Shown: positions 1-11,764 of the stretch, one piece after another
How the letters are laid out: each line of letters opens with the position of its first letter
Numbering within the stretch: the first letter of the stretch is position 1
Assembly: GCA_029891385.1 (NCBI GenBank)
Contig: CM057224.1
Location: 39,127,005 to 39,191,004 of the forward strand
DNA length: 64,000 nt
Reading direction: 5' to 3'
From: Erythroxylum novogranatense
Taxonomy: Eukaryota > Streptophyta > Magnoliopsida > Malpighiales > Erythroxylaceae
Program-made: the position numbers and the translations under genes
Notes under the pieces: model-generated
Databases searched by the model: none
What the model was told of the DNA's origin: nothing
Seen by the model: the letters and a program-made list of their open reading frames with translations, nothing else

Positions 1-66
1 CACGTCATCGTTATGGTTCAATGGTTTGATTCCGAAAACGGGGCTTATCATGTTTGGTATCAGAGC
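1..66 (+). mobile_element. Possible LTR end plus primer-binding site of a retrotransposon cut by the window edge
   Basis: Positions 55-66 read TGGTATCAGAGC, the sequence complementary to the 3' end of initiator Met-tRNA that lies just inside the 5' LTR of many plant LTR retrotransposons. Upstream sequence would then be the end of an LTR, but no clear CA terminus is visible. A phrase around TTCCGAAAACG occurs at about 30-40 and again at about 127-137, so a short local duplication is also present. No coding domain follows. The assignment rests on the 12-bp motif alone. Confidence 0.3.
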
Positions 67-2001
67 AAGAAAAGATTACAAGAAACCACGCTTAAGTATG
101 ATGGTATTTTGTTCCAAGGTTGGGTTCCGAAAACGAGGCTCAGCAGTCTATATCTTACAAGAATATGATCATTTTCAAAAGTAAGTAAGGAAAATTGAAC
201 CCTAATTAAACCAACTGATTAAAACTAAAGTTATTGGAATTTTGATTGCTAACAAATTACCTTAATAAAATTGGATTAAGTTATTGTTAAGGAACAAAGA
301 TAAAATTATCATCAAAAGTGAAGAAAAACTATCAAATTATTTTCTTAATGATCTTTATAAATTACGTTAATAAGACAAGATTTAAAATGTATAAATCCAT
401 AAAATAAAGTCTTATAAGGAAAAAGATATTCTCCCTTTATCATAATCTAACTAAAAAAACTAAATAATTTTGAAAAAAGCCAATCCTTTTAAAACTAAAT
501 AACCAATCCACAAGTCCAAGACTTATCTAGCTTCTACAATAACACTAGTTAGCTTTTAGAATTTTACAGGTGTAAATACTAATAGGTTCGATACCAATCA
601 CAAGAACCACACTGTCATATATTTTCTTTTGTTCTTCAAATCTCTTATCCAATGCAATACTACCTAATATCAACATAACACTAGCATTGATTACATTATG
701 TTGGTTATCAAACATTGTCAAGCCTTATTCTTCATATGTCAAGCATATTCCATCATTAACAACATGTAAAAAGTTGATCAATCTTGGGAATGCATTTGAT
801 TTATCTTAAACAACCTCTTTTTCTTACATCTCTATAATTAATTCTTATAAAACTATCTTCATGCATTTAGTTTGCATTATTCGTTAGATCTCTGATTCTT
901 TATAAAGGATCATAAGAATGGTGGGAAATAGGTGCTAGTACAAATTGGTCTTTATCACTTTGGTTGAACTCTAATTTCCTCAAATGATCAACTAAACTCA
1001 TACTTAGGATCAAATATCATAAACTTATTATTTACTTACAACTTAATTTTATCCCCATTTCACAAAATTCTTATAGTCCAAGTAGAATTATCAAATTCTT
1101 CTAAGTCAATACTATTACACCAAAGAACTTCTTATTATGATAAATTCCCAATCTGAAAAGCTTTGTAATGGCTTTCTATCAACTATCGACTTATAAAACA
1201 TATAAGTAATTTGCATATAAAATATCATCCTATAAAACATATAAGTAGTTTGCATATAATAAAGCATATAAGTAGTTTGCATCTAAGAAAGCGTATAACC
1301 ATTATATTAAGTATAAAACAAATATCGACCAAATATATAAATAGTATGTATAATATGGCATCATGTAGAATATGGCGTCATGACAATTACTTACTTGCAT
1401 ATAACAATAATATAACCAATGCATATAAACAATTAAAGTTCGCATTTATAAGTTCAGATGTTTCTTTGACAATTTTATTTTAATAAACAAGGGCTTAAGT
1501 GATAGAATTGTAATATTTTACTATAACAGTGACTTATGACACTTTACATTAGTATTTAAAAGGAAATAAAAATTTCCTTAAGAACTTTAGCTAATAGAAT
1601 TGTTATATGGCTTAAATAAAGGCCACTGATGCTAAAGGCGTTAAAATATAAACACTTCCTTATATGCATAAAGTGAGGATTGTATACCCTAGTAATGAGA
1701 ACCTAGAATACAAGCGAAGAGTTTGCATATTTAAGTGACATTTACTATACAGCATAAATAAGGACTAATATTTTGGAATCTAGAGAGTGTGGAGACCTAT
1801 TACCAAATAATTTGTTATTAATATTCATATTATGAAAGGTTCATTGGATATAATTTATAAAGGCAATTAGAGAGGTATAAGTGACTTCGAGTTACCACTT
1901 TATTAGAGAGATACAATAACCAGTAGCAAGAGACATAATTTTCCTTGGTCTATGTTATATGTAAGAGTTACTATAGAATTGACCAACTTTTGGATATATT
2001 T
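67..2001. other. Intergenic AT-rich DNA, no gene seen
   Basis: Only short open frames broken by stops are present and none resembles a known family. The one local structure is the short repeat cluster at 1199-1282, listed separately. Confidence 0.6.
1199..1282 (+). repeat. Three-copy short direct repeat
   Basis: An 18-bp motif, CATATAAGTARTTTGCAT, starts at about 1199, 1238 and 1265. The spacing is irregular (39 and 27 bp), so it looks like a decayed minisatellite. The open frame through it (1211-1483) is rich in I, K, H and S and reflects the repeat composition. Confidence 0.6.
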
Positions 2002-2349
2002 TAGGTTTAATTATAAAAAAATCATAAATTTTACTCAATTTTTGTACTATTAACCTAAAGTGTAGAAAGTAGCATTAAAATGATCCACCACCTTTCAATT
2101 TTGACAAAAATAACTTAACTTCTTCGTTAATGTGAATGACTCACAAACTATGTTAGATTAATATTTTTGGCTCCTGCATATTGTATTTATGTCACGTATA
2201 AATTTATTATTTATTAATTTATTAATTAATACTTGTAACGTCAAGCTATTTTTCTAAAAATTAAAAGTTGAAGTTTTTATTGCTACATTTTAAAGTTCAA
2301 GCTAGTATTGTAAAACTGAGTAAAGTTTAGAATTTTTATAATTAACCTA
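2002..2349. mobile_element. MITE-like element with ~38-bp terminal inverted repeats
   Basis: The left end (TAGGTTTAATTATAAAAAAA) and the inverse of the right end (TAGGTTAATTATAAAAATTC) match and continue through an ACTTTACTCARTTTT-like stretch, giving imperfect inverted repeats of about 38 bp around a non-coding 348-bp body. The sequence next to each end allows a TA duplication but does not show a longer one, so the superfamily is not settled. Confidence 0.6.
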
Positions 2350-3265
2350 TAGAAATTACTATTAAATATAATCGATCAAAGTTATTAGCAAAAGAGTCAA
2401 TGCAAATGTTACAATCCTGTAAGTTATCCATTATAAAGAATCAATGCAATTAAGACTACAAGATTATTAAGAAAACAATAAACTTTAGAAATGATCCAAA
2501 CTAAAGTCCCATATTTGGGATCAGCAAAACCTCGACATAAAGTGGAAACACAAATTATTTTGGGTAATATAATTCTATCATTTGAAAATGGGGCAATGCA
2601 AAGAAATCATTCAGAAAATAACAAATTTATGAAAATATAAAACATTCCACATCCATTTTATAATAGATTAAGTAATTATTTATTATTGAAATTCACAAAA
2701 GACTACTTTCATAAATAATCTTACTGCTTATATATGGTGTAATACAAAATGTGCTAAACAAATGCGTGATATATGTTATATCACTTTTGGGAATGAGAGA
2801 GAAACATTATAAAATAGCAATGATGATGATGATTTAGAGTGTAAAAATATTATTATGATATTCTTAACATCTGATTTAATGTTCTAAATAATGGTAGAAA
2901 TAAAGTTAAACCTTTTAGCAATAGTTAGGAGTGATCTAAACCTTTAATCTTTTTTATTATGCTACTAATGGGTATATATACTGCTAAAGAAAGAAAAGGG
3001 AAAATGCTTGCTTTTTAGCATGGGGAAGCACAAAACTAAGAGATCTATCAACTAGGAACTGATTAATAGTCAAATCATATTGCTTCCCATCACTTTACAC
3101 ATACTACATTAGATCAGGAAGTAAGAGGGATGTTACAAGGGCTCAGTCTTATGAAACTCATAAGCTATTATTATGTCCTTCTTAAAATATGTTGTATGCT
3201 TGTGAACCTTTAAAAAACTCAAGTTTTGATTAATTCATCATAATCTTAAGGTATTTTTCTTTTCG
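2350..3265. other. Intergenic AT-rich DNA, nothing recognised
   Basis: No open frame of note and no repeat structure seen between the small inverted-repeat element and the copia LTR. Confidence 0.5.
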
Positions 3266-3460
3266 TATTAAAGAACAATGCTTAATATGTAAATACTTGT
3301 TATTTAAGTTGTTATTGTATGTTATCATCTTACCTTAGTTAGTTATACAATCTAATATTTGTTTTTTATTAGGAATATTCACTCACTATCATATTTATAT
3401 ATTGTACATAATTTTATTTTGGAAATGCTTCAAAATCACAACTAATTCATTATGGTTTTA
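3266..3460 (+). repeat. 5' LTR of the copia element
   Basis: Aligns by eye along its length with 8350-8547. Shared blocks include TTTAAGTTGTTATTGTAT, TTAGGAATATTCACTCA and ATATTGTACAT. The last few bases appear lost compared with the 3' LTR. The primer-binding-site relic TGGTATTAGA follows at 3461. Confidence 0.8.
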
Positions 3461-3472
3461 TGGTATTAGACC
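3461..3472 (+). promoter_or_regulatory. Primer-binding site (Met-tRNA type), mutated
   Basis: TGGTATTAGACC against the usual TGGTATCAGAGC, directly after the 5' LTR. The site would prime minus-strand DNA synthesis from initiator Met-tRNA. Two or three substitutions mark it as decayed. Confidence 0.65.
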
Positions 3473-3789
3473 CACTCTTAATATACTTTATAGCTCATCT
3501 ATCAACTTCAATAGGAAGCTAACATATTTCTCTAGTTTTCGCTAAGATAAGTTTAGTGTCCACTACCAGTTGCCAAACTATCAATCAGTCAATCCACCTG
3601 TCATTGTCTCTCATGACGCTACCAACCACTTAGCATGACAATCTATATTGTTGTCCTTCTTGTGATGAACATGTTTTTGCTTCTTCACACCTTTAAATGG
3701 CAATATATACAAATTCACCTTATTACCTCAATTCCTCCGATTACTCAGGGTTAATTCTTATTCCAAATCTTCTAAAAGGAGAGAGAACT

Positions 3790-4850
3790 ACAACCTATGG
3801 AATAGATCAATAAGAAATGCACTAAATGCCAAGAACAAGTGGCTTCATGGATGCAACAATTCCAAAGCCAATAGTGGGGATGTAAAATGTGTAGATCGGA
3901 ATAAGTGCAATTCTATGATACATTCTTGACTCATAAATTCGATGGCCCTAGAATTCCAGGATGGAGTCTCATTCCTAACCAAATCTATGATAATTTAGGA
4001 GCAGCTTGGTGATAGATACCTTCGAGGCAATGCACTAAGAGTATATGGTTAGAAAAAGGACTCAGCCCTTATGCAGTAGCAAGGTATGCCAGTGACTAGT
4101 GACGGAGTCAGAAATTTAATATAGGAGGGTCCAAATATTAATTTTTTAAAATTTTAAGGGGCCCAGTGTATCACTGACCCTTAAATAACTCCGTTTATAT
4201 ATATATATAATAATTTTAAAAAAAAATCTTGGGGGGCCCAGTGGCCCCCCAAGTCCCAATATAGCTCCGTCTTTGCCAGTGACAACCTATTATACCAAAA
4301 TGAAAGTAGTGATTGATGAATTATTATATGGTAAGGATTGCAATTTCATGAAAGAATTGAATGTAAAATGTGAAAAAGATAACCTATATTTTTGGTTGAT
4401 GTGAATGGAATAATAATTTAGAATTATAAGGTGTCATATTTTAAAAATGGACCCTGTGTCAACTCTTAGCAAGGCTTATTCTTTGGTGATGCCAGAAGTA
4501 AAACAATCTATTATTGCTATTAGCAAAAACCTCAATAACAAAGCAGTTGCATTGATTGTAAAGTAAGGATTCATAAGTTCAAAGTTGAAAGAGGGAAGCA
4601 AACCTTGATGTGAGCACTATAAGCACATTGGACACACCAAAGAGCACTACTTTGAGATCATTGGTTACCTACCGGATTGGGAAAATAAGTAGAGAAGAAA
4701 TCAAAGACCTTTTAATCAAAATTAAACCCACACAACCATTGACGCAACTGCTCCCAACAATACAAACCACAGTCAATATATGAGCAAACTATGACAAACT
4801 CACAAATCTAAGGGTGGTCGAAAGAACTCTGTAACAAACTAATAACGCTA
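3790..4850 (+). pseudogene. Copia gag relic with broken CCHC zinc knuckle
   Basis: Translation in shifting frames gives gag-like fragments. Around 4609-4690 there is a zinc-knuckle-like stretch reading CEHYKHIGHTKEHYFEI, in which the second and last cysteines of the C-x2-C-x4-H-x4-C motif are tyrosines, so the nucleic-acid-binding finger is lost. Several stops lie upstream. A 178-bp mobile insertion at 4097-4274 splits the N-terminal half. In an intact element the protein would form the virus-like particle. Confidence 0.6.
4097..4274. mobile_element. 178-bp non-autonomous DNA element with 9-10-bp target duplication
   Basis: TGCCAGTGAC occurs at 4087-4096 and again at 4274-4283, immediately flanking the insert. 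The insert starts TAGTGACGGAGTC and its other end, inverted, reads AAGACGGAGCTATATTG, giving imperfect terminal inverted repeats around GACGGAG. A second inverted pair, near GGGGCCCAGTG and its complement, lies further in. A 9-10-bp duplication is typical of Mutator-like elements; the superfamily is inferred from that length. The sequence interrupts copia gag, so it inserted after the retrotransposon. Confidence 0.7.
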
Positions 4851-5500
4851 CTACAAATGGAAAAGACAAAAACATCAAATACGGTGAATTTTATTGGTAA
4901 CACAATTTATAATGATGTTGAAAATTGGATTTTGCATAACAAAGTGACAAACCATTTTTTATCTAAAGAGTCATTATTAGTGAATAAAAAACTAGCAATA
5001 GAAAATAACATAGTGAATATGCTTAATGAAACAGTATCTAAAGCTCAATTAGAGGGAGATGTGGTTGTTGAAAAAAATAGTAATGCTTAAAGATGCACTA
5101 TATAGGCCTGATTTTTAATGCAACCTAATTTCTATTAGTAAGATTATTATTGATTTACAATCTTCAATAAGTTTTTTTCCCTTATGATTGTATTTTACAG
5201 TACCTGATCACTAGTATAATGATTGGGAAAGGGGAGCTACGAGATGGACGATATAGTTTAAGAAAGTAGAAATACTCAAAATGGTTTCGATGATGGCCTC
5301 CTTAAATACAATTTCTTCAAGTAAGGTGGATGCAACACTATAACATTCTATATTAGAACGTCCTTCATGTCACTTAGACATATTCATATTTTATTCAATT
5401 TTATTTTTTAATAAAGGTTATGACATTTTGTAATAGCCAAACAAACCAAAAAATCTTTTAATCCCAATTTTTTTAAGGCAATTTTTCCTTTTGATATGGT
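4851..5500 (+). pseudogene. Copia gag-pol junction (protease region), not resolved
   Basis: The interval between the zinc-knuckle relic and the integrase core should hold the aspartic protease and the start of integrase. A 77-residue open frame at 4857-5090 is present, but I cannot identify a convincing protease D-S/T-G motif. The sequence is decayed. Confidence 0.4.
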
Positions 5501-6290
5501 GTATTGTGATATATAAGGTTTATATAGTGTAGTGTCACATAATGGGGCTTCCTATTTCTTAACTATTGTTTATAAACATACCAGGTGCACATGGCTGCAT
5601 TTACTTAAACAAAAATTTAAGGTCTATATTGCTTTTTTGTCTCCCTATAAAATGGTATATACTTACTTTGATAAGAAAATTAAGGTGGTGCACTCTAATA
5701 ATGGGCTAGAATTTTGTATGGGAACTTTAGCTAGTTTCATGAAAGAACAAAGGTACTACACTAAAAATTATATGTTTATATGCCACAAAAAATGGGGGTA
5801 GTCGAGAGAAAATATAAACACTTGCTAAAAGTTGTGAGAGCCCTTCGATATCAAACACAATAACTTGTCAAGATTTATAGAGAGTGTGTGTCAGTCTCAT
5901 CATACTTGATCAATCTCACACCATCCTTTGTTCTTGATTTTAAAGCCCTTATGAAATATTTTATAATAAAGCACCATAATATTATCATTTGAGGTCTTTT
6001 GGGTGTTTATATTATATCCACTCAAAAAATATAAAGGGGGATAAGTTTATACTAGATTGAGTCCATTTATTTTTGTTAGGTATCATTTGGGTCAAAAAGG
6101 GTACAAACTATATGGTTTGGAATCTAAAACATTCATGGTGTCTAGAGATATAGCTTTCTTTGAACAAAAATTTCCTTTTAACAAAACTGAAAATTCTATA
6201 AAAGAAAAAGATGTGATCAATGACCCCATGCAATCTTACACTCAATCCTTAAATAACCATAACATTAATATATAAATAAATCAAAATGCA
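5500..6290 (+). pseudogene. Copia integrase core relic
   Basis: The frame at 5532-5801 contains HNGASYFLTIVYKHTRCTWL followed by KVVHSNNGLEF. These match the copia integrase core pattern in which an aspartate-led sheet is followed by HSDNGTEF; here the second catalytic aspartate is N (SNNG). The frame at 6057-6275 continues with the C-terminal part (FVRYHLGQKGYKLYGLESK). Frameshifts and stops separate the parts, so no strand-transfer enzyme can be made. Confidence 0.75.
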
Positions 6291-6439
6291 TCCTATGAAA
6301 AATATTGTCCCTAAAATCGAGACCTATAATGTTGTGGATACAAGTGAACCACAAACATATCAACCATCATATAAAGAACCATAAGTCAAAACCATACATG
6401 GGCCCACTACACATGAGGAAATGTACTAAATCATACAAG

Positions 6440-7560
6440 AAGCACCAAAAAGAGCTACCAAACCTTATTTTGAATTATTTTATTAGAGAAGGTCCTATTG
6501 TTCAAGATTCCAATGGCTACTTTAGTGGTGAGGCTCGACAAAATTGACTAAGTAAGGTAATTTCTTACAAACATTTCAAATTTTCAAATTATGCTTTGAT
6601 ATCTCAAATAAATGTGTTTAAAGAGCCTAAATATTTCTTTCAATTTGTGAAAGACCAAAATTGTGTAGTGCCATGAGAGAAAATATAGAAGATCTAAAAC
6701 CAAATTGCAAATGGAAACTTGAAACCTACCAAAAGGTAAATCGCCAATTAAATTAAATTGGGTTTTTTAAATCAAATTGAAAGTAGATGGAACAGTATAA
6801 AAGTAACAAGTGCATCTTATTGCATAGGCATATACATAAATAGTAGGTATTGTTTACCATGACACCTTCACGCTGGTAGCTAAATTCACAATAGTAAGGT
6901 GTTTGTTGACAGTTGTTGCATGTAAAATTGGTTTTTGCATCAACTAGATAAAAATAATGCATTTTTAAAATCAAATTGAAAATAGATGGGACAATAAAAA
7001 GGTACAAAGTGCGTCTTATGGAGCAAGGATATACTTAAATAGAAGGAATTGATTACCATGACACTTTTGCAACTGTAGCCAAACTTATAAAAGTAAGGTG
7101 TCTACTGACAATTGTTGCATGTAAAAATTGGTTTATGCTTCAACTAGATACAAATAATGCATTCTTATATGGTGATTTATAAGAGGAAGTATATATGTGA
7201 CCACTTGAGGGTTACTTGTCTCCATTAAATACTCATGTATGCAGGCTGTTGAAATCACTGTACAATTTGAAGCAAGCTTTATGCCAATGGTTTGCAAAAC
7301 TTTCCTCTGCCATTCCTAATTTTGGGTTTTTGCAATCTAAGGTTGATTATTCTCTATTTTCGCAAAATGGACATTGTTATACAATGATTCTAGTCTATAT
7401 AAATGACCTAATAATTGCAAGTAACAACAATGAAGAATGTTTATGTGTTAAAGGCATGTTGGAAATTCATTTTTGCCTAAATAACCTTATAGTGGTAAGT
7501 ACTTCCTTGGGTTAGAAATAACAAGAGCTAAAAAAGGTTCTTTTTTAATCAAAGAAAATG
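6440..7560 (+). pseudogene. Copia reverse transcriptase relic with internal duplication
   Basis: RT motifs appear in order: a stretch like [21 protein letters not shown] near 7000-7060, LKSLYNLKQALCQWF at about 7250-7290, and MILVYINDLIIASNN at about 7385-7430. The last is the polymerase YVDD box and reads YIND here, so a catalytic aspartate is replaced by N. About 195 bp upstream of the LKSLYNLKQ block are duplicated in tandem. Multiple stops confirm a pseudogene. Confidence 0.8.
6764..7158 (+). repeat. ~195-bp tandem duplication inside reverse transcriptase
   Basis: The segment starting AAATCAAATTGAAAGTAGATGG near 6768 recurs, diverged, starting at about 6966. Both copies end with the ACTAGATA-AAATAATGCATT block (about 6940-6965 and 7143-7163). 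The junction is the short sequence GCATTTTTAAAATC. Each copy encodes the same part of the RT fingers/palm, so the polypeptide would carry that segment twice. Confidence 0.8.
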
Positions 7561-8333
7561 TGCTTTAGATCTTTTGAAGACATAGGGCTTCTTAGTTCGA
7601 AACCTATACCAGCACCAGTAGCCATAAAGCATGAATTGACTAATCCGATATGTCCTTATTATTCAAATCCAAACATATATAAGACACTGATGAGAAGACT
7701 AATTTATTTGACTTTGTGTAAACTGGATATCATCCACATTGTCAATACTTTAAGTCAGTTTATGTGAGGGCCAAGGATTATTCAATATAATGTTGCTTTA
7801 CGTATTCTCTACTACATCAAAGAACTTCTAGGTCAAGGGATTTTTTCCCTCATTATCTATTTTTTTAATACGAGCTTATTATGATTTAAATTGGTCAAGT
7901 TGCAAATAGATAACAAGATCCACAACTGGATGGTTCATACAATTTGGGGAGGCCCCAATATATTGGAAAACAAATAGGCAACCTAAGAAGCTCGTCCGTT
8001 TGTTGAAACCGAATATAGACCTATGGCTTCAACAAGTAGTGAACTTGTTTGGTTGAAAATTTTATTTAAGGATCCATGTATAATTATCAGCTCCCTGTTA
8101 CGTTGTTTTGTGATAATAAAGCAGCTCTTCACATAGCAGTCAACCTAATGTTTCATGAGCATATCAATTATATTGTAATAGACTCATTTTGTATCGAAAA
8201 GGTCCTTGCCAGACGCATTGAGACTCAACGCGTTACTTCTAGAGAACAGAAAGTCAACATCTTCACTAAGACACTCCCAGAGCCACAGTTTACACATCTC
8301 GAAGGCAGGTTAGCCATTTGAGATCTTCACGAA
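7561..8333 (+). pseudogene. Copia RNase H relic
   Basis: The frame at 7558-7767 corresponds to the region linking RT to RNase H (YKTLMRRLIYLTLCKLDI followed by a histidine-rich turn). The frame at 8076-8321 gives VTLFCDNKAALHIAVNLMFH, then the C-terminal RVTSREQKVNIFTKTLPEPQ. Both are typical of the end of plant copia polyproteins. Stops lie between the pieces. The frame ends just before the purine tract. Confidence 0.8.
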
Positions 8334-8340
8334 CCATTTT

Positions 8341-8349
8341 AAGGGGGAG
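8341..8349 (+). promoter_or_regulatory. Polypurine tract
   Basis: AAGGGGGAG directly abuts the 3' LTR start at 8350. This is the plus-strand priming site expected for an LTR retrotransposon. Confidence 0.8.
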
Positions 8350-8547
8350 TATTAGAGAATACATGCATAACATGTAAACACTTGTGATTTAAGTTGTTAT
8401 TGTATTTTATCATCTTAGTTTAGCTAGTTATACAATCTTAGCCATTAGGAATATTCACTCATTGAGGTGTACATATATTGTACATCATTTTTATTTTGTA
8501 CATACATCGAAATCACATCCAATTCATTTTGGTTTTATTCTGAACAT
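8350..8547 (+). repeat. 3' LTR of the copia element
   Basis: Begins TATTAGAGAATACATG and ends near TTCTGAACA. It is the counterpart of 3266-3460, with many substitutions and small indels between the copies, which indicates an old insertion. Confidence 0.8.
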
Positions 8548-9494
8548 GTAATCGTATATAGCATCTCAGATGTTCCATGCATAATGTGACCAAGTTCAAG
8601 GTCTGAAATCTTGGTACGGAAACAAAGGTCGAGAACACCAATTCAAACTAAAATGGCATCTAATCTATATTCTTCCCCTTTTGTAGCCAGCCATTAAAAT
8701 GCTCGCAAGTCAGTGAATAAAGAGTATCGATCTTATCCCATCTGGATTTGCTTCATCGGTGAATGACTACTGAGTCCCTTGAAAATTTTGGATATTCTAA
8801 AACCTTCTGACATATAAGATTATACCATGGAAGTGAAGACAAATAATTCTCCAAGTTATGGACCAAATTATAGTTTCAATTTGTATACAACTTACTTCGT
8901 CAGTTGAAATATGGTTTATATCACTTCTCCTTCAAAGCCTCGTCGGTGGTGGTATCATTAGTCTATTAGAGAAAGTTGAATAACGAAAGCTATGTAGTTG
9001 TCTAAACATACAGTATAACTAAGAAGGAAAAAAAAAAAAAAAGAAGAAGCAAAAGGTGCTTTAATTTTCTTAGTCAAGCCAGTTGATTCTTACACTTATA
9101 TTCGCCTCAACACACAGAAAAAGAAAGAAAAAAGTTATACAGCTGACTGATTACGATTAATTCTAGTACCACTGAACCTCTATATGACTATTTTATTGAT
9201 AACGTGTGGGCATATTATATGCATGCAAATTAATATAACCTCATTTAAAAGGTGGGTCGGGAAGAACATAGATGCTAATTAACCAAGCTTCTTTCACTAG
9301 CATCTGCTTTCTCTCCATTTTCTTACTTTTAGGTTATAGACTTCTAGTTCTATTTAGTCTCCGTATTTGTGAATTAAAAAGAGAGATATAATATGGAGCA
9401 AATAGAACCAAGATGTCTATTTGTAGACTCAGGCTACTAAGAACAATATCTAAGGTGGACATCCAAATCTAAGTGATTTTTCTACGAGCAACTT
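8548..9494. other. Intergenic DNA, nothing recognised
   Basis: No supported gene. An A/G-rich run lies near 9028-9050 and a second purine stretch near 9117-9132. Confidence 0.5.
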
Positions 9495-9864
9495 GTGCGT
9501 ATTTTATACAAAGCATGCAAGCGTTTTTCCCCTCCACTAGTGCCTGCTCTTTGCTTTAGTTTGTTTATTTACATATATTCTTATTCATTTCGACTCTTCT
9601 ATCAAATCTTATCATCCACATTCTCAATGTTCGGATTGTCTCCCCCCCAAAATCTTTCCAGTGACAATGAAGGTCTTTCCAAGCTGGAATCTCACAATTC
9701 AAACTCCAAAAAACTATGGACATGGGCTAATACGTTACAATATTCCTGAGGATAATTATTCTCTCTTTTGCATTGAAGATGACAGAATTTTACTAGATGA
9801 ACACAAGACAAGTGGATACATAGAAAAGGTTTATTTTGCTGCTTGGTTTGCTTTTTTTAATTAA
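9495..9864 (+). CDS. Unidentified overlapping short ORFs, doubtful
   Basis: Two overlapping open frames lie here: 9495-9749 (84 residues, hydrophobic N-terminal part) and 9661-9864 (67 residues, containing SWNLTIQTPKNYGHGLIRY and then an acidic stretch). I do not recognise either. The second has a more ordinary residue mix than neighbouring frames and could be an exon fragment or gene relic, but no splice-site pattern or partner exon was found. It lies between a copia element and a CACTA element. Confidence 0.15.
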
Positions 9865-10887
9865 AATTTCAGGAGCTAACCTTGACTAAATTGTGATTCC
9901 TCAGTATTCCTTTGAAATAGTTAAGGTGACATTCGGACCAATTTTGCGTGGATATGAATTAATCAATTTCCCAAATTAGTTAAAAGTAGGCATATGTTAG
10001 GGTTAAGAAACTAAAGAGAACAAGTTCTCTTTTCCTTTTAAAAGAGCTTGGAACATATAAAATTGATGTGGAATTTTGGATCAATAAAATTAATACAAGA
10101 AAATACATAAAAACTTGGAAAGCCGATAATTAAAGACTTGCACAAGGAAGTCTGCACTCTGCAGTAGTTACATTATAAGAATTCCATAAATATACTGCCG
10201 GTGGTCGGCCCGATAATGTTCTGACTCATAATGATCGAGAACCAGATGCCGAGCAAACAATTTGAACAGATTAAGTAATGTGTGAGTGTTTTTACTTTTT
10301 ATACGGACGATACTGCAATTTTGACTTCCTAAAATAATTATGGGTTATATTTATCTTGTACACAGATATTCGAAATCTGTTAAAAATATGCCAAAGTATA
10401 CAGGCAAAAAGATAAAAATAAAAATACATTATCTTTAAAATCTCATTCACAATATTAAAACATAAGATTAGACACTTATCAACTCAATTTTCAATAATAA
10501 AGATAAATCTAGATAAGGCTAAACCTGTAAGATAAGGTTTCTTTTTTAGAAAGTAAGTAAGTAATATATTTAATCAAAAGTGGAAATTACAAGGAGAAGA
10601 AATACATCTCTTACAGGGTATTTGGTTAATTGGAATAACCATTTCATTTCTGATCTATTATTGGTAATTATTCTCTTGTTTTACTTATTCCTTGAGTTTG
10701 AGGAATAATTAAACCCATCACTCTCCATATCTTTATCTATTTCAAGTGGTTGGGAATAAAATTGAGACACGTTAGACAAAAATATTCTTAAGGAATCTAT
10801 ATAATTACTTAGCTATAATAATGATGATGATGATGACGATAATAATCTGAAAAAGAAATTTATTAATAATAATGAGAATAAATTTTA

Positions 10888-10954
<67 letters not shown>

Positions 10955-11494
10955 GTAGTTAGTGGGGATGACTTAAATATTTTAGTCTTTTTGTTAGTTA
11001 TTCTTTTTCATTTCAAATTTATGTTTTTAAGCAAAACATTGACATTACATATCATTAGAAATTCTTAGTAATAACCTCATCAATTTTATTCCTAAAGAAT
11101 TAGCATTTCACTCCCTATCCATTAAAGTGGATGAACCAACCACCCTGTTAAAGTTGGAGTTTATACGAAATATCCAACAAGCTACTCGACTTTTCTTAAC
11201 GAAGTATCAACTCTTTCTATATACTCAATTGTTGTCTGATTCGTTGGATATAAATTACTAGGACGTTTATAGGAATGTCGTCCTTAACTTGAGATTAAAC
11301 TCACTCCAGCTGAATTTCTTGTAATCTTCTGCTTTCTTAAAGATTTTTGTGTTTCTCATCCGCCAAATAAAATGTATTAGCATTGCAAAACCAGCCTTGA
11401 ACACTCTTAAAAGATAATTAAATTAAAGAATTTGAAATATGATTGAAAGAGATTATCCTTATCCTTCAAAGAATTTGAATTTTAATTGAAAATT
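9865..11494. other. Intergenic AT-rich DNA with a microsatellite
   Basis: No gene seen. An ATT microsatellite occupies about 10890-10951. Confidence 0.5.
10890..10951. repeat. (ATT)n microsatellite
   Basis: About 20 near-perfect trinucleotide units. A GATGAT-rich run about 70 bp upstream hints at an older, wider repeat. Confidence 0.9.
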
Positions 11495-11497
11495 TGT

Positions 11498-11760
11498 CAC
11501 TACAAAAAGAAGTTTAAATTAGCAACGGAAATTTACTGACTATAAAGAAAACGTAGGCAATTACCGACAAAAATAGTATAGAAGTTAGTAATGTCCTTTG
11601 GAAATATTTGTTAGTATAGACGTCAATAATGGCGCTTGGAAATATTTGCTTAGCGGCGGCAGAAATTTTCATCACTACTTTCGAATAAAATGGTTTACTA
11701 ACGAATATTATCATTGGTAATTCCATAGGTAAAAGTCGTTGATAGTCGTCGGCTTTTAAC
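11498..11760. repeat. CACTA 5' terminus and proximal subterminal region
   Basis: The terminal CACTAC is followed by repeated short motifs of the type ACGGAAATT, ACCGACAAAAAT and GGCGGCAGAAATTTTC. These mirror the CCGACGGAAA-type motifs of the right end. In CACTA elements such subterminal motifs bind the element-encoded DNA-binding protein; that role is inferred here. Confidence 0.65.
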
Positions 11761-11764
11761 TCTA

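Larger units (their letters stand above)
3266..8547 (+). mobile_element. Complete but decayed Ty1/copia LTR retrotransposon
   Basis: The element is bounded by two similar ~195-bp LTRs. Inside are, in order, a Met-tRNA-type primer-binding site, gag with a damaged zinc knuckle, integrase core, reverse transcriptase, RNase H and a purine tract AAGGGGGAG immediately before the 3' LTR. The order integrase before RT is diagnostic for Ty1/copia. All frames carry several stops and frameshifts. The LTRs differ at many positions and begin TATTA instead of the usual TGTTA, so the insertion is old and cannot encode working proteins. No clean target duplication could be read. It carries a later 178-bp insertion and an internal tandem duplication. 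Confidence 0.85.

Noticed and set aside
1211..1483. 90-codon frame rich in H, I, S and K
   Set aside because: It is produced by the short direct repeat and AT-rich sequence, with no motif.
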